From assembly GCA_020352215.1 (NCBI GenBank), contig CP070675.1, forward strand, positions 5,757,964 through 5,821,040: a stretch of 63,077 nt of DNA, given 5' to 3'. This stretch comes from Phycisphaerales bacterium. Its GTDB lineage: Bacteria; Planctomycetota; Phycisphaerae; Sedimentisphaerales; Anaerobacaceae. How positions within the stretch are numbered: the first letter of the stretch is position 1; each line of letters begins with the position of its first letter. Below the pieces are notes generated by a model. It made no database searches. It was not told where the DNA came from and worked only from the letters and a program-made list of their open reading frames with translations. Position numbers and translations under genes: made by a program. Of the stretch, positions 25,869 to 37,086 are shown piece by piece.

Positions 25869-27248
25869 ATGATTCCTATCAAGTACACAATGTTGGCAAT
25901 TCTCGTGAGTGCAGTTGTATTGGCTAAGGCCCCTGCAGAAGCTCAAAGCACGTCCGCCAACGACCGAATACAATCTGTCATTGAGCAGGTCGAAAAGGAA
26001 TGCTTGGCGGGTCCGAACTATGTCTACACGGTCGGTTCGCTCAGGGCCAAGCGACTTGCGGAACTTGTGCGCCAGGTCAAGCCTAATGTCGTTGTCGAAT
26101 GCGGCAGCGCTATCGGCTACTCCGGCCTTTGGATCGCACGCGAACTTAGATCGAACGCCAAGGGAAAGCTGATCACGATCGAGATCGACCCGGAGGTCGC
26201 AGCCAAAGCAAGAGCCAACTTCCGCAGGGCCGGCCTGGATAAGTATATAACCCTCAAGGTGGGTGACGCCCGACAAATCGTCAAAGAGATCCGAGGCCAA
26301 GTAGACTTCGTATTCCTCGATTGCGGTGCAGAAAACTACCTGCCATGTCTTAGGGGCTTGCAGGACAGGTTAAGTGACGACGCCGTAATCGTCGCCGACA
26401 ATGTGGGCGTAAGCGCGCGACAATCGGTTGAGTACTTGGATTTCGTTCGCTCCCGATACAACAGCCACACGGAGTGGTTCGACGTAGACCTGCCGTGGGG
26501 TAGGCGTGATGCCATGGAGATAACCTTCGTAGGGGCAGGCGCTGCTTCATCCGGATCGGAGAACGTGCCCGACAATGTGGCGCCTGCCGGCTTTACGTCG
26601 TTATTCAACGGCAGGGACTTCTCCGGCTGGAAGGTGCCGGAGGGAGACGGCGGGCACTGGAAGGTGATTGACGGAGTCATCGACTACGACGCCGAGAGCG
26701 AAGCCAAGGGCGACAAGACTCTCTGGGGTGTGCGAGACTTTCGGGATTTTGTCCTCCACGTAGACTGGCGAATCAAGGAGACGCCCTACGTCAATCCCAG
26801 AATCCCCTACATACTGCCCGACGGCACACACGCTCGGGACATACACGGCAAGGCTATGACAATGGCACTACCCGATTCAGACTCCGGCATCTACCTGCGG
26901 GGCGCCGGCAAGAACCAGGTGAACATCTGGTGCTGGCCTATAGGCTCGGGTGAGTTCTACGGCTATCGAATGGATGAGAAACAGCCGCCCCATGTACGCG
27001 CGGGCGTGACACCTCGAACGCAAGCGGACAAACCCGTCGGACAGTGGAACCGCTTTGAGATTACGCTCAGAGGAGACCGAGTCACAGTGGTTCTGAATGG
27101 CAAGACCGTTATCGAGAACGCCCAGTTGCCCGGCATCGCACCGAGTGGTCCCATTGCGCTGCAGCATCACGGCAGCAAGCGAGGCGGCAAGTGGACCAGC
27201 CCCCCGAGCCTGCTACAGTTCAAGAACATCTTCATCAAAGAACTATAG
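25869..27248 (+). CDS. Secreted fusion: class I SAM methyltransferase-like domain + DUF1080
   Basis: 459 residues, ATG at 25869 six bases after AAGGAGAT. Residues 1-26 form a signal peptide. About 30-200 match an O-methyltransferase-type Rossmann fold: NVVVECGSAIGYSGLWIA (SAM motif I, ~73-90), ITIEIDPEVAAKA (acidic loop), VDFVFLDCGAENY and AVIVADNVG. About 210-459 is a DUF1080 domain (FTSLFNGRDFSGWKVPEGDGGHWKV, SGIYLRG, PVGQWNRFEITLRGDRVTVVLNG, LLQFKNIFIKEL). A methyltransferase fold with an export signal is odd since SAM is cytoplasmic; the domain may have lost catalysis or bind another ligand. Last gene of the cluster. Confidence 0.85.
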   Translation: MIPIKYTMLAILVSAVVLAKAPAEAQSTSANDRIQSVIEQVEKECLAGPNYVYTVGSLRAKRLAELVRQVKPNVVVECGSAIGYSGLWIARELRSNAKGKLITIEIDPEVAAKARANFRRAGLDKYITLKVGDARQIVKEIRGQVDFVFLDCGAENYLPCLRGLQDRLSDDAVIVADNVGVSARQSVEYLDFVRSRYNSHTEWFDVDLPWGRRDAMEITFVGAGAASSGSENVPDNVAPAGFTSLFNGRDFSGWKVPEGDGGHWKVIDGVIDYDAESEAKGDKTLWGVRDFRDFVLHVDWRIKETPYVNPRIPYILPDGTHARDIHGKAMTMALPDSDSGIYLRGAGKNQVNIWCWPIGSGEFYGYRMDEKQPPHVRAGVTPRTQADKPVGQWNRFEITLRGDRVTVVLNGKTVIENAQLPGIAPSGPIALQHHGSKRGGKWTSPPSLLQFKNIFIKEL

Positions 27249-27258
27249 GAATTGCCTC

Positions 27259-27873
27259 TCAGTCGCGGCCGCGTTCGCGATTTTTTGCGAGGCCGCTGCA
27301 TCCGAGCAGCTTCCAACCCGACGGCAGAAGTATGGCGGCCAAAGCTATCTTGAGAAGGTCCCCCGGAATGAACGGATACACCCCCCCCAGCAGAACCGCC
27401 TTGGCTGCCCCCGCCAGACAGCTGAGCCAGAACAAACCACACGCGTAGATAGCCACGTTACCCAGCCCCATCGCCAGGATGGTGCTCCAGATGCGCCGGT
27501 CCCACCCCTTCTCGGCCAGAGACCCCGTGATATGTGCAGCCGCAATGAAACCGACAAGGTACCCCCCTGTCGGACCCAACAAGATAGGCAGACCTGCCCT
27601 CGCTGCTGCAAACACAGGTAATCCAACTGCACCTTCAACTATGTACGCGACAACTGCAAGGCTACCACGCCTGGCGCCCAACAGCGCCCCCAGCATCAGC
27701 ACTGCAAACGTCTGTCCAGTAACGGGGACAGGACTGATGGGCAGCCAGATCGCGATCTGAGCAGACAAGCCGATGAGCAGAGAGCCACCAATAACCAGCG
27801 CCGCATCGTAGAACTGAGCGTATCTTCTGGCACTTGGCCGCAGAAGGTCGGCCACTGTTAAACTCGTTACCAT
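27259..27873 (-). CDS. bioY: BioY, substrate-binding S component of biotin ECF transporter
   Basis: A 204-residue membrane protein; the start at 27873 is supported by GGAG six bases upstream and by loss of family resemblance before it. Six helices; signature LPISPVPVTGQTFAVLMLGALLGARRGSLAVVAYIVEGAVGLPVF and GPTGGYLVGFIAAAHITG. BioY binds biotin and works with shared EcfA/EcfA'/EcfT or alone. No biotin-synthesis or ECF energy gene is nearby and no BirA operator was seen. It converges on the fusion gene (10-base gap). Confidence 0.94.
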   Translation of the reverse strand: MVTSLTVADLLRPSARRYAQFYDAALVIGGSLLIGLSAQIAIWLPISPVPVTGQTFAVLMLGALLGARRGSLAVVAYIVEGAVGLPVFAAARAGLPILLGPTGGYLVGFIAAAHITGSLAEKGWDRRIWSTILAMGLGNVAIYACGLFWLSCLAGAAKAVLLGGVYPFIPGDLLKIALAAILLPSGWKLLGCSGLAKNRERGRD

Positions 27874-28023
27874 ATGAGCTCCATCGACAAACCCAATACA
27901 ATACAGTCGCTGTGGTACGGCCTGACCAGAGCGTACGGCCCGGCCATGACCATACTGCCAGCGAGCGATTATATTTGAAACCCATCTACAGGTCAAACTA
28001 ACTTCCGCCTTTGACGCGACCCG

Positions 28024-28068
28024 AAAAACGACCAGGGCCTGTGCCGCGTCAATCAGCACAGGCCCTGG
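28024..28068 (-). terminator. Intrinsic terminator of the LamG gene
   Basis: Perfect 13-base stem: CCAGGGCCTGTGC (28032-28044) with GCACAGGCCCTGG (28056-28068), 11-base loop. On the minus strand the stem is followed after three bases by five T residues (28024-28028). It lies 47 bases past the LamG stop codon. Confidence 0.85.
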
Positions 28069-28114
28069 AGAAGTGCATTATCGTCGGCCAATCACTTGGC
28101 CTTGTCGCAAGACA

Positions 28115-31100
28115 CTACGGCGCCGCAGGCCACAGCGCCTCATCCAGCCACGCATCGCCTAAGACAGCGACGTCCAGGAAATCGATCGCGTCGTCTACAT
28201 TCAGGTCAAACGCCGCACTGTACGGCAAAGTAAGGCCGCCAAGATAAGCAACCTCATCGGCAGACAGAGCACGGTTGAAGATGCGAGCTTCATCCACAAG
28301 GCCGGGGAAGTAGTTGTCGTTATCCTCACGTTTGCCCATGTGGACGTTGCCGGGCGGACTGATGCTGTACTGAGCGGTGCCAACGAGTCTGCCATCTCCG
28401 TAAAACGCTTGGGTGGTTCCATCAAACGTAGCAGCCAGATGGTGCCAGTCCAAGTCGTTCGGCAGGATGTCGTACTCATCACCGTGCATGTGAAGACCGA
28501 ACCAGCCTTGCGTCGTGCTGTCTGTGTCACCGACAATCTGGAAATCAAAGTGCTGGCCGTTTGAAGCCGGACCGGTGAAGCCAAAGATGTTGGTCCAGTC
28601 TGCGATACCGGCACTATTGGCCTTGGCCCAGCACGCGATCGTCCGGGCGTCGCCTCCGCTTATGCCAACAGAAGTAACGACGACATAATCATCGGCTCCG
28701 TCGAGCCGCAGCGCCTGGCCAACTTGGCCGGCCATATAGCCCGGGCCGCCGTTCGGCGTGCCGTTGTACCCACCGACCGTATCGTTGGTGTTACCGTCGA
28801 GGGGGTAGTAAGCCACCAGACCCGATGTGCCCGGATCAACCGGAGTCACCAGGTAACCGGTACCAAGCCACTCGTTGGCGACAATCTCAAGATCAAGATA
28901 GTCAACCACGCAGTCGTCGTTGAGATCGTTGGCCGGTTTTAGAAGCGATGCAACACATCTGGGCCGATACAGTCTGATGTCATCAATATACAGCATGCCT
29001 GTACCGCCGATCGTGGGGCTGAGCCTGTTGCCGACACCGATAAAGATCTTCTTGACAGAAACAAGACTCACGGGCGCGAACCTACTGAGCTCGATATTGA
29101 TCTCCTGCCACCCGGTCATCTGCACCAGGTTGGTATCGGTCTCGGGAACGTCTATGCGAGTACCAGCACTGTCCTGTAGGCCCACGTACAGACTGGCGGG
29201 AACATTACACGGATCGCCGTAGACATAGAGGGCCAATGCTTTGACGCCTTGTCTGGTCAAATCCTGCGCAGTGGGCCACTCATACTCAGTCTCTGAATAG
29301 CGGGCTTTGCCGGTGGCACCGGTGTTGTCGTACTCAAGCGGCATGGACTGCAAGCCACTATGGACGATAGTCTGTTCGGCAAACGGAGCCTGGAGGTAGC
29401 CGACGGTCGAGCCGGTGCCGTTGCCTGTCTTGCCGGGCGCAGGCTCGGTATAACCCCATCCATCGAGCCAGTAGTAGAATATCCTGTCGGAGTAGTCGTT
29501 GTAGTCCTCAAAGTCATCGACAATCAAATAGTCGGCCACCGTGAAGCTCCAGAGTCGGCCCGGACTAACGGTTCCGTCGCTGTTCTGCTCATCGATCCGC
29601 CAGAAGTAGCGGCCGCCCCACTCAAGGGCCGCCGGCACGACATAGCTCGTAGCGCCTTGGCGACCGCGATAGACGCCGGTCGTATCCGATGCGTCGGCAT
29701 CGGCCACGGCATCACGGTCGGTGCCGAAGTATACATCGTGCTGGACCGCGATCTCACCAGCCTTCCAGGTAAGGACACTTGCCTTTTCGATGTCGGCCGT
29801 CGCACCGTTTGCAGGGTCGGGCGACCAGGCAACCGTGGTGTCGCCCCTCATGGCATCCTGTACCTCTTCCATCGTCAGGGCTGTCCTGTATACGCGAGCA
29901 TCGTCAATCATCCCGAGGAAGTTGTTGCCGCCCTCCTGGCTCACACCGATGCGAACCGGAGCAGTATCTGCAGCTCCGGGCAGGACAATTCCTCCTCCGC
30001 CCGTGCCGGCAGGTAGCCCGTTGATGTAGTATTGATGTGCGCCGCCTATCACCATTGCGCAAACGTGGGCCCATTCATTCAGCGGCACCTGTCCGCTGCT
30101 GTTAGAGCCAACGTAGGCACCGGCACTGGTCGTGCTGAAATGGAGCGTGCCACTGACGTGCGTGTAGAAGCTATACGAGCGTGGGTTGTTGGACTTGGCC
30201 AGAATCGCCTGCCAGTCTCCACCTGCGCTGTTATGCCGCGCTGCCTTTATCCATGCCATCACAGTGACTTCGGTGTCTACCGTCAAAACCTCGTTGTGCG
30301 GCACGTCCACATAATCATCGAAGCCGTCGAAGTCCAGGGCATCGCCGTCATAGCCCGGCACCCATTCCGGGCCACCGTTGAGAGTTCCATAGTTGTCGTA
30401 ACCCGACCAATCGAGGACAGTAGTGCCGCTGCCGGTATCGAGCTTCCACCAGCCGACAAGGTTGGGATCGCCGATAGGTATGTCGAGGACTGTCGTGAAG
30501 CTCCAGACCTCACCCGGGTAGATCTTACCGTCCTTGTCTTTCTCATCGACCCGCCAGTAGTAAGTAGTTTCCTTTACGAGGCCTACCGGCGTGTAGTTCG
30601 CCATCGGCATATTGCCCTTGGAAGTGTCTCCCGTCCCATCGGCCACCTCGGTTTCGTCGGTGCCGAAATATACATCGTGCGAAATGGCAGTAGAGCCCGG
30701 GCTCCAGGTTAGTTGTACGTCAGTCGGAACGTGTTTCGCGCCATCGGCCGGACTCGGGTCAAATGCAGCTAAGGGCGCAGCGGTAAAGCTCCAGACATCG
30801 CCCGTGATTATATTACCGTCGGCCTCCACTTCATCGACCCGCCAGTAGTAGGTGACGCCTGCAGTAATCCCAGGAGTATGCCAGTACACGGTCCACCCCT
30901 GCGGACCCATGTATTCGTCCGGGCCGAGCGTGGGGCTCGTGCCGAAGTACACATCATGGGATAGTGCGGTCTCTCCCGGCGTCCACTGCAGCAGCGGCGT
31001 CGTAACACCGGTAGCGCCATCAGCCGGGTCGGGGAACTGGGCCTTGAGCCATTGTGCCCCGATACCATTGACAAGGTCCACTATCTGCGCCTCCGTCAGG

Positions 31101-31744
31101 GGGCGGTCGTAGATATAGACCTCGTCGATCATCCCGAGGAATTCGCGAGAGTCCTCGTGAGTGTCGCCGATGAGAACGCTCTCGACATCCGCTGTCCCCG
31201 GCAAGGTGATTCCGCCTCCGCCTTGGCCAGCGGGCTCCCCATTCATGTAGTACTTGTGTTCGCCAGCTTCCACCATGGCAACAACGTGTACCCACTCGTT
31301 GAGCGGCACGTCAGCGGTGCTCACAGTCCCAACACCTGCGGTGCTGAAGTGCAAGCCACCACCTGACTCAGTGTACAGGCTGTACGACCTGGAAGTATTG
31401 CCCTTTGCGACAATTCCCTGCCAGCCTGCACCACCAGGCCCGGTATGCCTTTCGGCGTTTATCCATGCCGCTACGGTGACTCCTGTGGATACCGTCAGGC
31501 TGGCGTCGTGCGGCACCTCTACGTAATCATCGACACCGTCAAACTCCAGGGCATTCGAAAAATACCCCGTCACCCACTGTGGGTCACCCATGAGGGTGCC
31601 ATGATTCCTGTTGTCGGAACTGTCTTGAACAGCCGTGCCGGTGCCCTCATCAAGCGACCAGTGGCCCGCCAGCCCGGCTGAAGCGCTGCCGACGAGTCCC
31701 AGCACCACAACGAGCCAAGCCAAACAAATCGATTTCTTACACAT
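28115..31744 (-). CDS. Large secreted LamG-domain protein with Fn3-like and dockerin-like parts
   Basis: 1209 residues, signal peptide (MCKKSICLAWLVVVLGLVGSASA) and a strong GGAGG site. Three LamG/concanavalin-like sandwiches, near 24-230, 430-650 and 990-1165, share motifs such as HWSLDEGTGTAVQDSS, ALEFDGVDDYVEVPH and GMIDEVYIYDRPLT. Between them lie three or four Fn3-like repeats with HDVYFGT and YYWRVDE signatures, and one carbohydrate-binding-like segment starting LIVDDFEDYND. Two dockerin-like calcium loops are present: LNDDCVVDYLDLEIVANEW and the C-terminal LNVDDAIDFLDVAVLGDAW. Probably a surface glycan-binding or adhesion protein. No catalytic domain seen. Confidence 0.87.
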   Translation of the reverse strand: MCKKSICLAWLVVVLGLVGSASAGLAGHWSLDEGTGTAVQDSSDNRNHGTLMGDPQWVTGYFSNALEFDGVDDYVEVPHDASLTVSTGVTVAAWINAERHTGPGGAGWQGIVAKGNTSRSYSLYTESGGGLHFSTAGVGTVSTADVPLNEWVHVVAMVEAGEHKYYMNGEPAGQGGGGITLPGTADVESVLIGDTHEDSREFLGMIDEVYIYDRPLTEAQIVDLVNGIGAQWLKAQFPDPADGATGVTTPLLQWTPGETALSHDVYFGTSPTLGPDEYMGPQGWTVYWHTPGITAGVTYYWRVDEVEADGNIITGDVWSFTAAPLAAFDPSPADGAKHVPTDVQLTWSPGSTAISHDVYFGTDETEVADGTGDTSKGNMPMANYTPVGLVKETTYYWRVDEKDKDGKIYPGEVWSFTTVLDIPIGDPNLVGWWKLDTGSGTTVLDWSGYDNYGTLNGGPEWVPGYDGDALDFDGFDDYVDVPHNEVLTVDTEVTVMAWIKAARHNSAGGDWQAILAKSNNPRSYSFYTHVSGTLHFSTTSAGAYVGSNSSGQVPLNEWAHVCAMVIGGAHQYYINGLPAGTGGGGIVLPGAADTAPVRIGVSQEGGNNFLGMIDDARVYRTALTMEEVQDAMRGDTTVAWSPDPANGATADIEKASVLTWKAGEIAVQHDVYFGTDRDAVADADASDTTGVYRGRQGATSYVVPAALEWGGRYFWRIDEQNSDGTVSPGRLWSFTVADYLIVDDFEDYNDYSDRIFYYWLDGWGYTEPAPGKTGNGTGSTVGYLQAPFAEQTIVHSGLQSMPLEYDNTGATGKARYSETEYEWPTAQDLTRQGVKALALYVYGDPCNVPASLYVGLQDSAGTRIDVPETDTNLVQMTGWQEINIELSRFAPVSLVSVKKIFIGVGNRLSPTIGGTGMLYIDDIRLYRPRCVASLLKPANDLNDDCVVDYLDLEIVANEWLGTGYLVTPVDPGTSGLVAYYPLDGNTNDTVGGYNGTPNGGPGYMAGQVGQALRLDGADDYVVVTSVGISGGDARTIACWAKANSAGIADWTNIFGFTGPASNGQHFDFQIVGDTDSTTQGWFGLHMHGDEYDILPNDLDWHHLAATFDGTTQAFYGDGRLVGTAQYSISPPGNVHMGKREDNDNYFPGLVDEARIFNRALSADEVAYLGGLTLPYSAAFDLNVDDAIDFLDVAVLGDAWLDEALWPAAP

Positions 31745-34169
<2,425 letters not shown>

Positions 34170-34285
34170 TACGGCGGACACCGGTGGGCACTGCGGCGCG
34201 CGATGTCAACACATCTTAGGAGCCTGTCAAAGCGGTCCGTGGGCCCGCAACCGACTGATTAATGCTGCGAAGAAAGACAACAGAC

Positions 34286-35425
34286 ATGGAATACGAGCAA
34301 CAAGACATAAAATACATGCAAATGGCGCTGAAGCTGGCCCGACGGGGCATCGGCTCGGTTGAGCCCAACCCACCAGTCGGCTGCGTCATAGCAAAAGCCG
34401 GCCAAGTCATCGGGAAAGGCTGGCACAAGGAATTCGGCGGACCCCACGCTGAGATTAATGCGCTCGAGGATTGCAGGAGTCTCGCCGTCACCCCCCAGGG
34501 CGCCACAATGTATGTTACCCTCGAGCCGTGCTGCCACCAAGGCAAGACCGCTCCCTGCACCGACGCGATCCTAAAGGCGGGCTTGGCGAAAGTCCTCGTC
34601 GCCACACCGGATCCTTCCGAACACAACAATGGCAGAGGAATCGAGCAGCTCTGTAACGCCGGAATCGAGGTGCAAACTGGCCTTTGTGAAGCCGAGGCCA
34701 GGCTCCTGAATGCCCCCTTCATCAAATTCGCCGCCACCGGCAAGCCCTGGGTCATCCTAAAGTGGGCGCAGAGCATTGACGGCAAGCTCGCTTACGCCGA
34801 GGCGGAAGACCAACAACGCTGGCTCTCGAACGAACTGAGCAGAAAGGATGCGCACAAGCTACGTCGCCGCGTCCAGGCAATACTCATCGGCATCAACACA
34901 GTAGTCGCTGACAATCCGGAGCTGACGCCTCGGCCAAGCAAGGGCAAAAGGCCCATCCGAATCGTCTTGGATAGCCACCTCAAGATTCTTGTCAAGACTC
35001 GTCTGATCAGAACGGCCAACAGAAGCCCCGTACTCATCTACACAAGCGAAGCCGCCGCACAGTCGAACTCCAGGACCGTAGACAGACTCACCAAGAAACA
35101 GGTTGAGGTCCTCACATTCGGGGATACACAAGGCCAATCCAACCTGCATTTCTTGCTGGATGAACTTGGCAACCGCGGCGTCCAGCAACTCCTCGTCGAA
35201 GGCGGGCCTGCGGTCATCTCTTCGTTCCTGAGAGAGCGGCTTGCCGACCAAATTGTCGTTTACATCGCCCCCAAAATACTCGCCGGTTCCGGCACCGCGA
35301 ACATCAGCGAAGCGATCCGGGAGCTAACTTCAGCGATCGACCTGCATCACGTGAGCATCGAGCCCTTCGCCGAAGACATCCGCCTAACCGGCTTTCTGAA
35401 ACAAACGCCTGACGGAATCAATTGA
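34286..35425 (+). CDS. ribD: RibD, bifunctional deaminase/reductase of riboflavin synthesis
   Basis: 379 residues (an upstream ATG at 34262 would add eight). N-terminal deaminase zinc site: His54-Ala-Glu56 and Pro81-Cys82 ... Cys91 (PCCHQGKTAPC). C-terminal reductase domain starts PWVILKWAQSIDGKLA, with GINTVVADNPELTPR and LLVEGGPAVISSFL. Catalyses deamination of the diaminopyrimidine and NADPH reduction of the ribose side chain. No FMN riboswitch was recognised in front of it, and the other rib genes are not in the window. Confidence 0.95.
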   Translation: MEYEQQDIKYMQMALKLARRGIGSVEPNPPVGCVIAKAGQVIGKGWHKEFGGPHAEINALEDCRSLAVTPQGATMYVTLEPCCHQGKTAPCTDAILKAGLAKVLVATPDPSEHNNGRGIEQLCNAGIEVQTGLCEAEARLLNAPFIKFAATGKPWVILKWAQSIDGKLAYAEAEDQQRWLSNELSRKDAHKLRRRVQAILIGINTVVADNPELTPRPSKGKRPIRIVLDSHLKILVKTRLIRTANRSPVLIYTSEAAAQSNSRTVDRLTKKQVEVLTFGDTQGQSNLHFLLDELGNRGVQQLLVEGGPAVISSFLRERLADQIVVYIAPKILAGSGTANISEAIRELTSAIDLHHVSIEPFAEDIRLTGFLKQTPDGIN

Positions 35426-35439
35426 ACAAGGAAAAGACC

Positions 35440-35535
35440 ATGAAGAGGACAACGATACTTCTGGCAATCATCACGATTATTACGACCCTATGCCTGGTAG
35501 CGGGATGCGGCCCCGGTCAACCGTTCGAGTATTAG
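35440..35535 (+). CDS. 31-residue lipoprotein
   Basis: A very short reading frame 14 bases after ribD: MKRTTILLAIITIITTLCLV, then AGCGPGQPFEY. Basic start, hydrophobic stretch and a consensus lipobox (V-A-G-C, Cys about residue 23), with an AAGGA site upstream. The mature lipopeptide would have only nine residues, in the manner of entericidin-like or lysis-protein-type small lipoproteins. It may be a real small gene or the 5' end of a decayed lipoprotein gene. Probably co-transcribed with ribD. Confidence 0.55.
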   Translation: MKRTTILLAIITIITTLCLVAGCGPGQPFEY

Positions 35536-35850
35536 GCCTCTGGATCAAGCTCGTAGCCGGCGAGACCCGTGTGCATGCCTGGCTGAGGGCACCGTTCCGT
35601 AGCACTTGTGAGGTGCGCCCCTACCTCTCCTTTTGACGCGATGACGCTTTTTCGGGTACATCCATAATGATGTTTGCGTAGCTCGGTGGATCCAGCCGAG
35701 ATGCATCTTGCAGGCCGTCAAGGTATCTGCAAGAGACAGACTGCACCGTGTTGTGGAACGGGCTTGTGTGTCAAAAGGACCGCTTGACCAGACGAGAGCT
35801 ATGCAACAGAGCGTACCGTGCCAAAACGCGTAATCGCGAGATGTTTATTA
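35536..35850. other. Intergenic region before the PIN-TRAM gene
   Basis: About 315 bases without a supported gene. It contains a small inverted repeat, CTCGG and CCGAG, around a BamHI-like centre near 35680-35700. A plus-strand frame from 35748 crosses the promoter and the next gene's ribosome site and is not credible. Confidence 0.45.
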
Positions 35851-35879
35851 TTGATGCTGGCTTGACTGTGCGGTATAAT
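35851..35879 (+). promoter_or_regulatory. Sigma-70-type promoter for the PIN-TRAM gene
   Basis: TTGATG (35851-35856), 17-base spacer, perfect TATAAT (35874-35879). Transcription would start near 35886, giving a ~50-base leader with GGGAGG before the ATG at 35935. Confidence 0.72.
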
Positions 35880-35934
35880 AGTTGCTGGAATCATAAACAA
35901 CGAAGGGGCGTCATAATCTGGGAGGTTAGTAGTC

Positions 35935-37050
35935 ATGAAGCTACTTTGGGTCTTTAGGGGCATTTTTGTCATCGTTGTGGTGGGTGTTCTGTTTGTGTAC
36001 GCCAGTTCTGAAGAGATTGCCGGGGCGGTTGACCGGACCAATTTTCGGGCGGTGGTCTGGAGCGGCTTGGGGATGGCCGTTTTTGTCTTTTTGCTTGATC
36101 TTCTTACCCCCAAGACGAAACTGAGCGCCGTCGCCGGTGTGTTCTTCGGATTGTTGGTGGGGCTGCTTATTAGCGGTGTGCTGGCCCCCGTAGTGGACAT
36201 GATCAACGCTTCCTACAAAATTGAACTAATACCGCAAGCGGTGACAGGGATCAAGTGGATGATCGGCATATGTATCTGTTATCTTACCATTAGCATCGTC
36301 GTTCGAACAAAAGACGATTTCCGCTTCATGATTCCATACGTCGAATTCGCTAAGCAGACAAAAGGCGCCCGTCCGTTGGTTTTGGATACGTCAGCGATTG
36401 TAGACGGTCGGATAGCGGACTTGTGTCAGAGCAAGTTGTTTGACTCGCCGCTGGTTCTCCCGCGTTTTGTGCTCAATGAGCTGCAACTGATCGCCGATTC
36501 AGCAGACAAGCTCAAGCGTAACCGCGGCCGACGAGGACTTGATATACTCAATAGGATGCAGACGAGTCCCATTATTGATGTTGAGATTGACGACACCGTT
36601 GTCGAGGAGATCGAGGAGGCCAAGGGCGTTGACCAAAAGTTAATGATCTTCGCCAAGATATGTAACGGACGGGTGGCGACGACCGATTATAACCTCAGCA
36701 AGGTTGCGCAAGTACGCGGAGTTGATGTAGTTAACATAAACGATCTGGCTAATTCGCTGAAGGTGGTTGCCTTGCCGGGTGAGAATATGGAAGTCAGAAT
36801 AATAAAACCCGGCGAGGAGGCCGACCAAGGGATCGGTTATCTGGATGATGGCACGATGGTCGTCGTTGAAGGCGCCCGCAACAAGATAGGACGGGATTTG
36901 GTCATTAGTATCACCAGCTCGCTTCAAACGTCGGCAGGGAAGATGATTTTTGGCAAATTCGAGGGCTTCGCGCAGCGAAAGAACCAAGAAAATCGGCATC
37001 CATCGCATCGAAAATCCGCAGAGACGAGTACAAATCGTGGCAGAAGCTAA
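35935..37050 (+). CDS. PIN/TRAM-domain membrane protein (YacL-like)
   Basis: 371 residues with an ideal GGGAGG site. Four predicted transmembrane helices in the first ~125 residues, then a PIN nuclease-like domain (LVLDTSAIVDGRIADL, Asp151 first acidic residue; KLMIFAKICNGRVATTDYNLSKVAQVRGV later acids) and a C-terminal TRAM domain (EVRIIKPGEEADQGIGYLDDGTMVVVEGARNKIG). Same layout as the YacL/PIN-TRAM ATPase-lacking family in Gram-positives and many other bacteria; likely RNA binding or cleaving at the membrane. Substrate unknown. Confidence 0.93.
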   Translation: MKLLWVFRGIFVIVVVGVLFVYASSEEIAGAVDRTNFRAVVWSGLGMAVFVFLLDLLTPKTKLSAVAGVFFGLLVGLLISGVLAPVVDMINASYKIELIPQAVTGIKWMIGICICYLTISIVVRTKDDFRFMIPYVEFAKQTKGARPLVLDTSAIVDGRIADLCQSKLFDSPLVLPRFVLNELQLIADSADKLKRNRGRRGLDILNRMQTSPIIDVEIDDTVVEEIEEAKGVDQKLMIFAKICNGRVATTDYNLSKVAQVRGVDVVNINDLANSLKVVALPGENMEVRIIKPGEEADQGIGYLDDGTMVVVEGARNKIGRDLVISITSSLQTSAGKMIFGKFEGFAQRKNQENRHPSHRKSAETSTNRGRS

Positions 37051-37086
37051 GGGGCGTCGATCGGTCGGATCAGACTCATTGCCTTG

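Noticed and set aside
34170..34285. FMN riboswitch before ribD
   Set aside because: The conserved AGGGxxAAATTCC-type elements are not present and the spacer is too short.
35748..35957. Plus-strand 69-codon frame
   Set aside because: Runs through the TTGATG-17-TATAAT promoter and the ribosome site of the PIN-TRAM gene.
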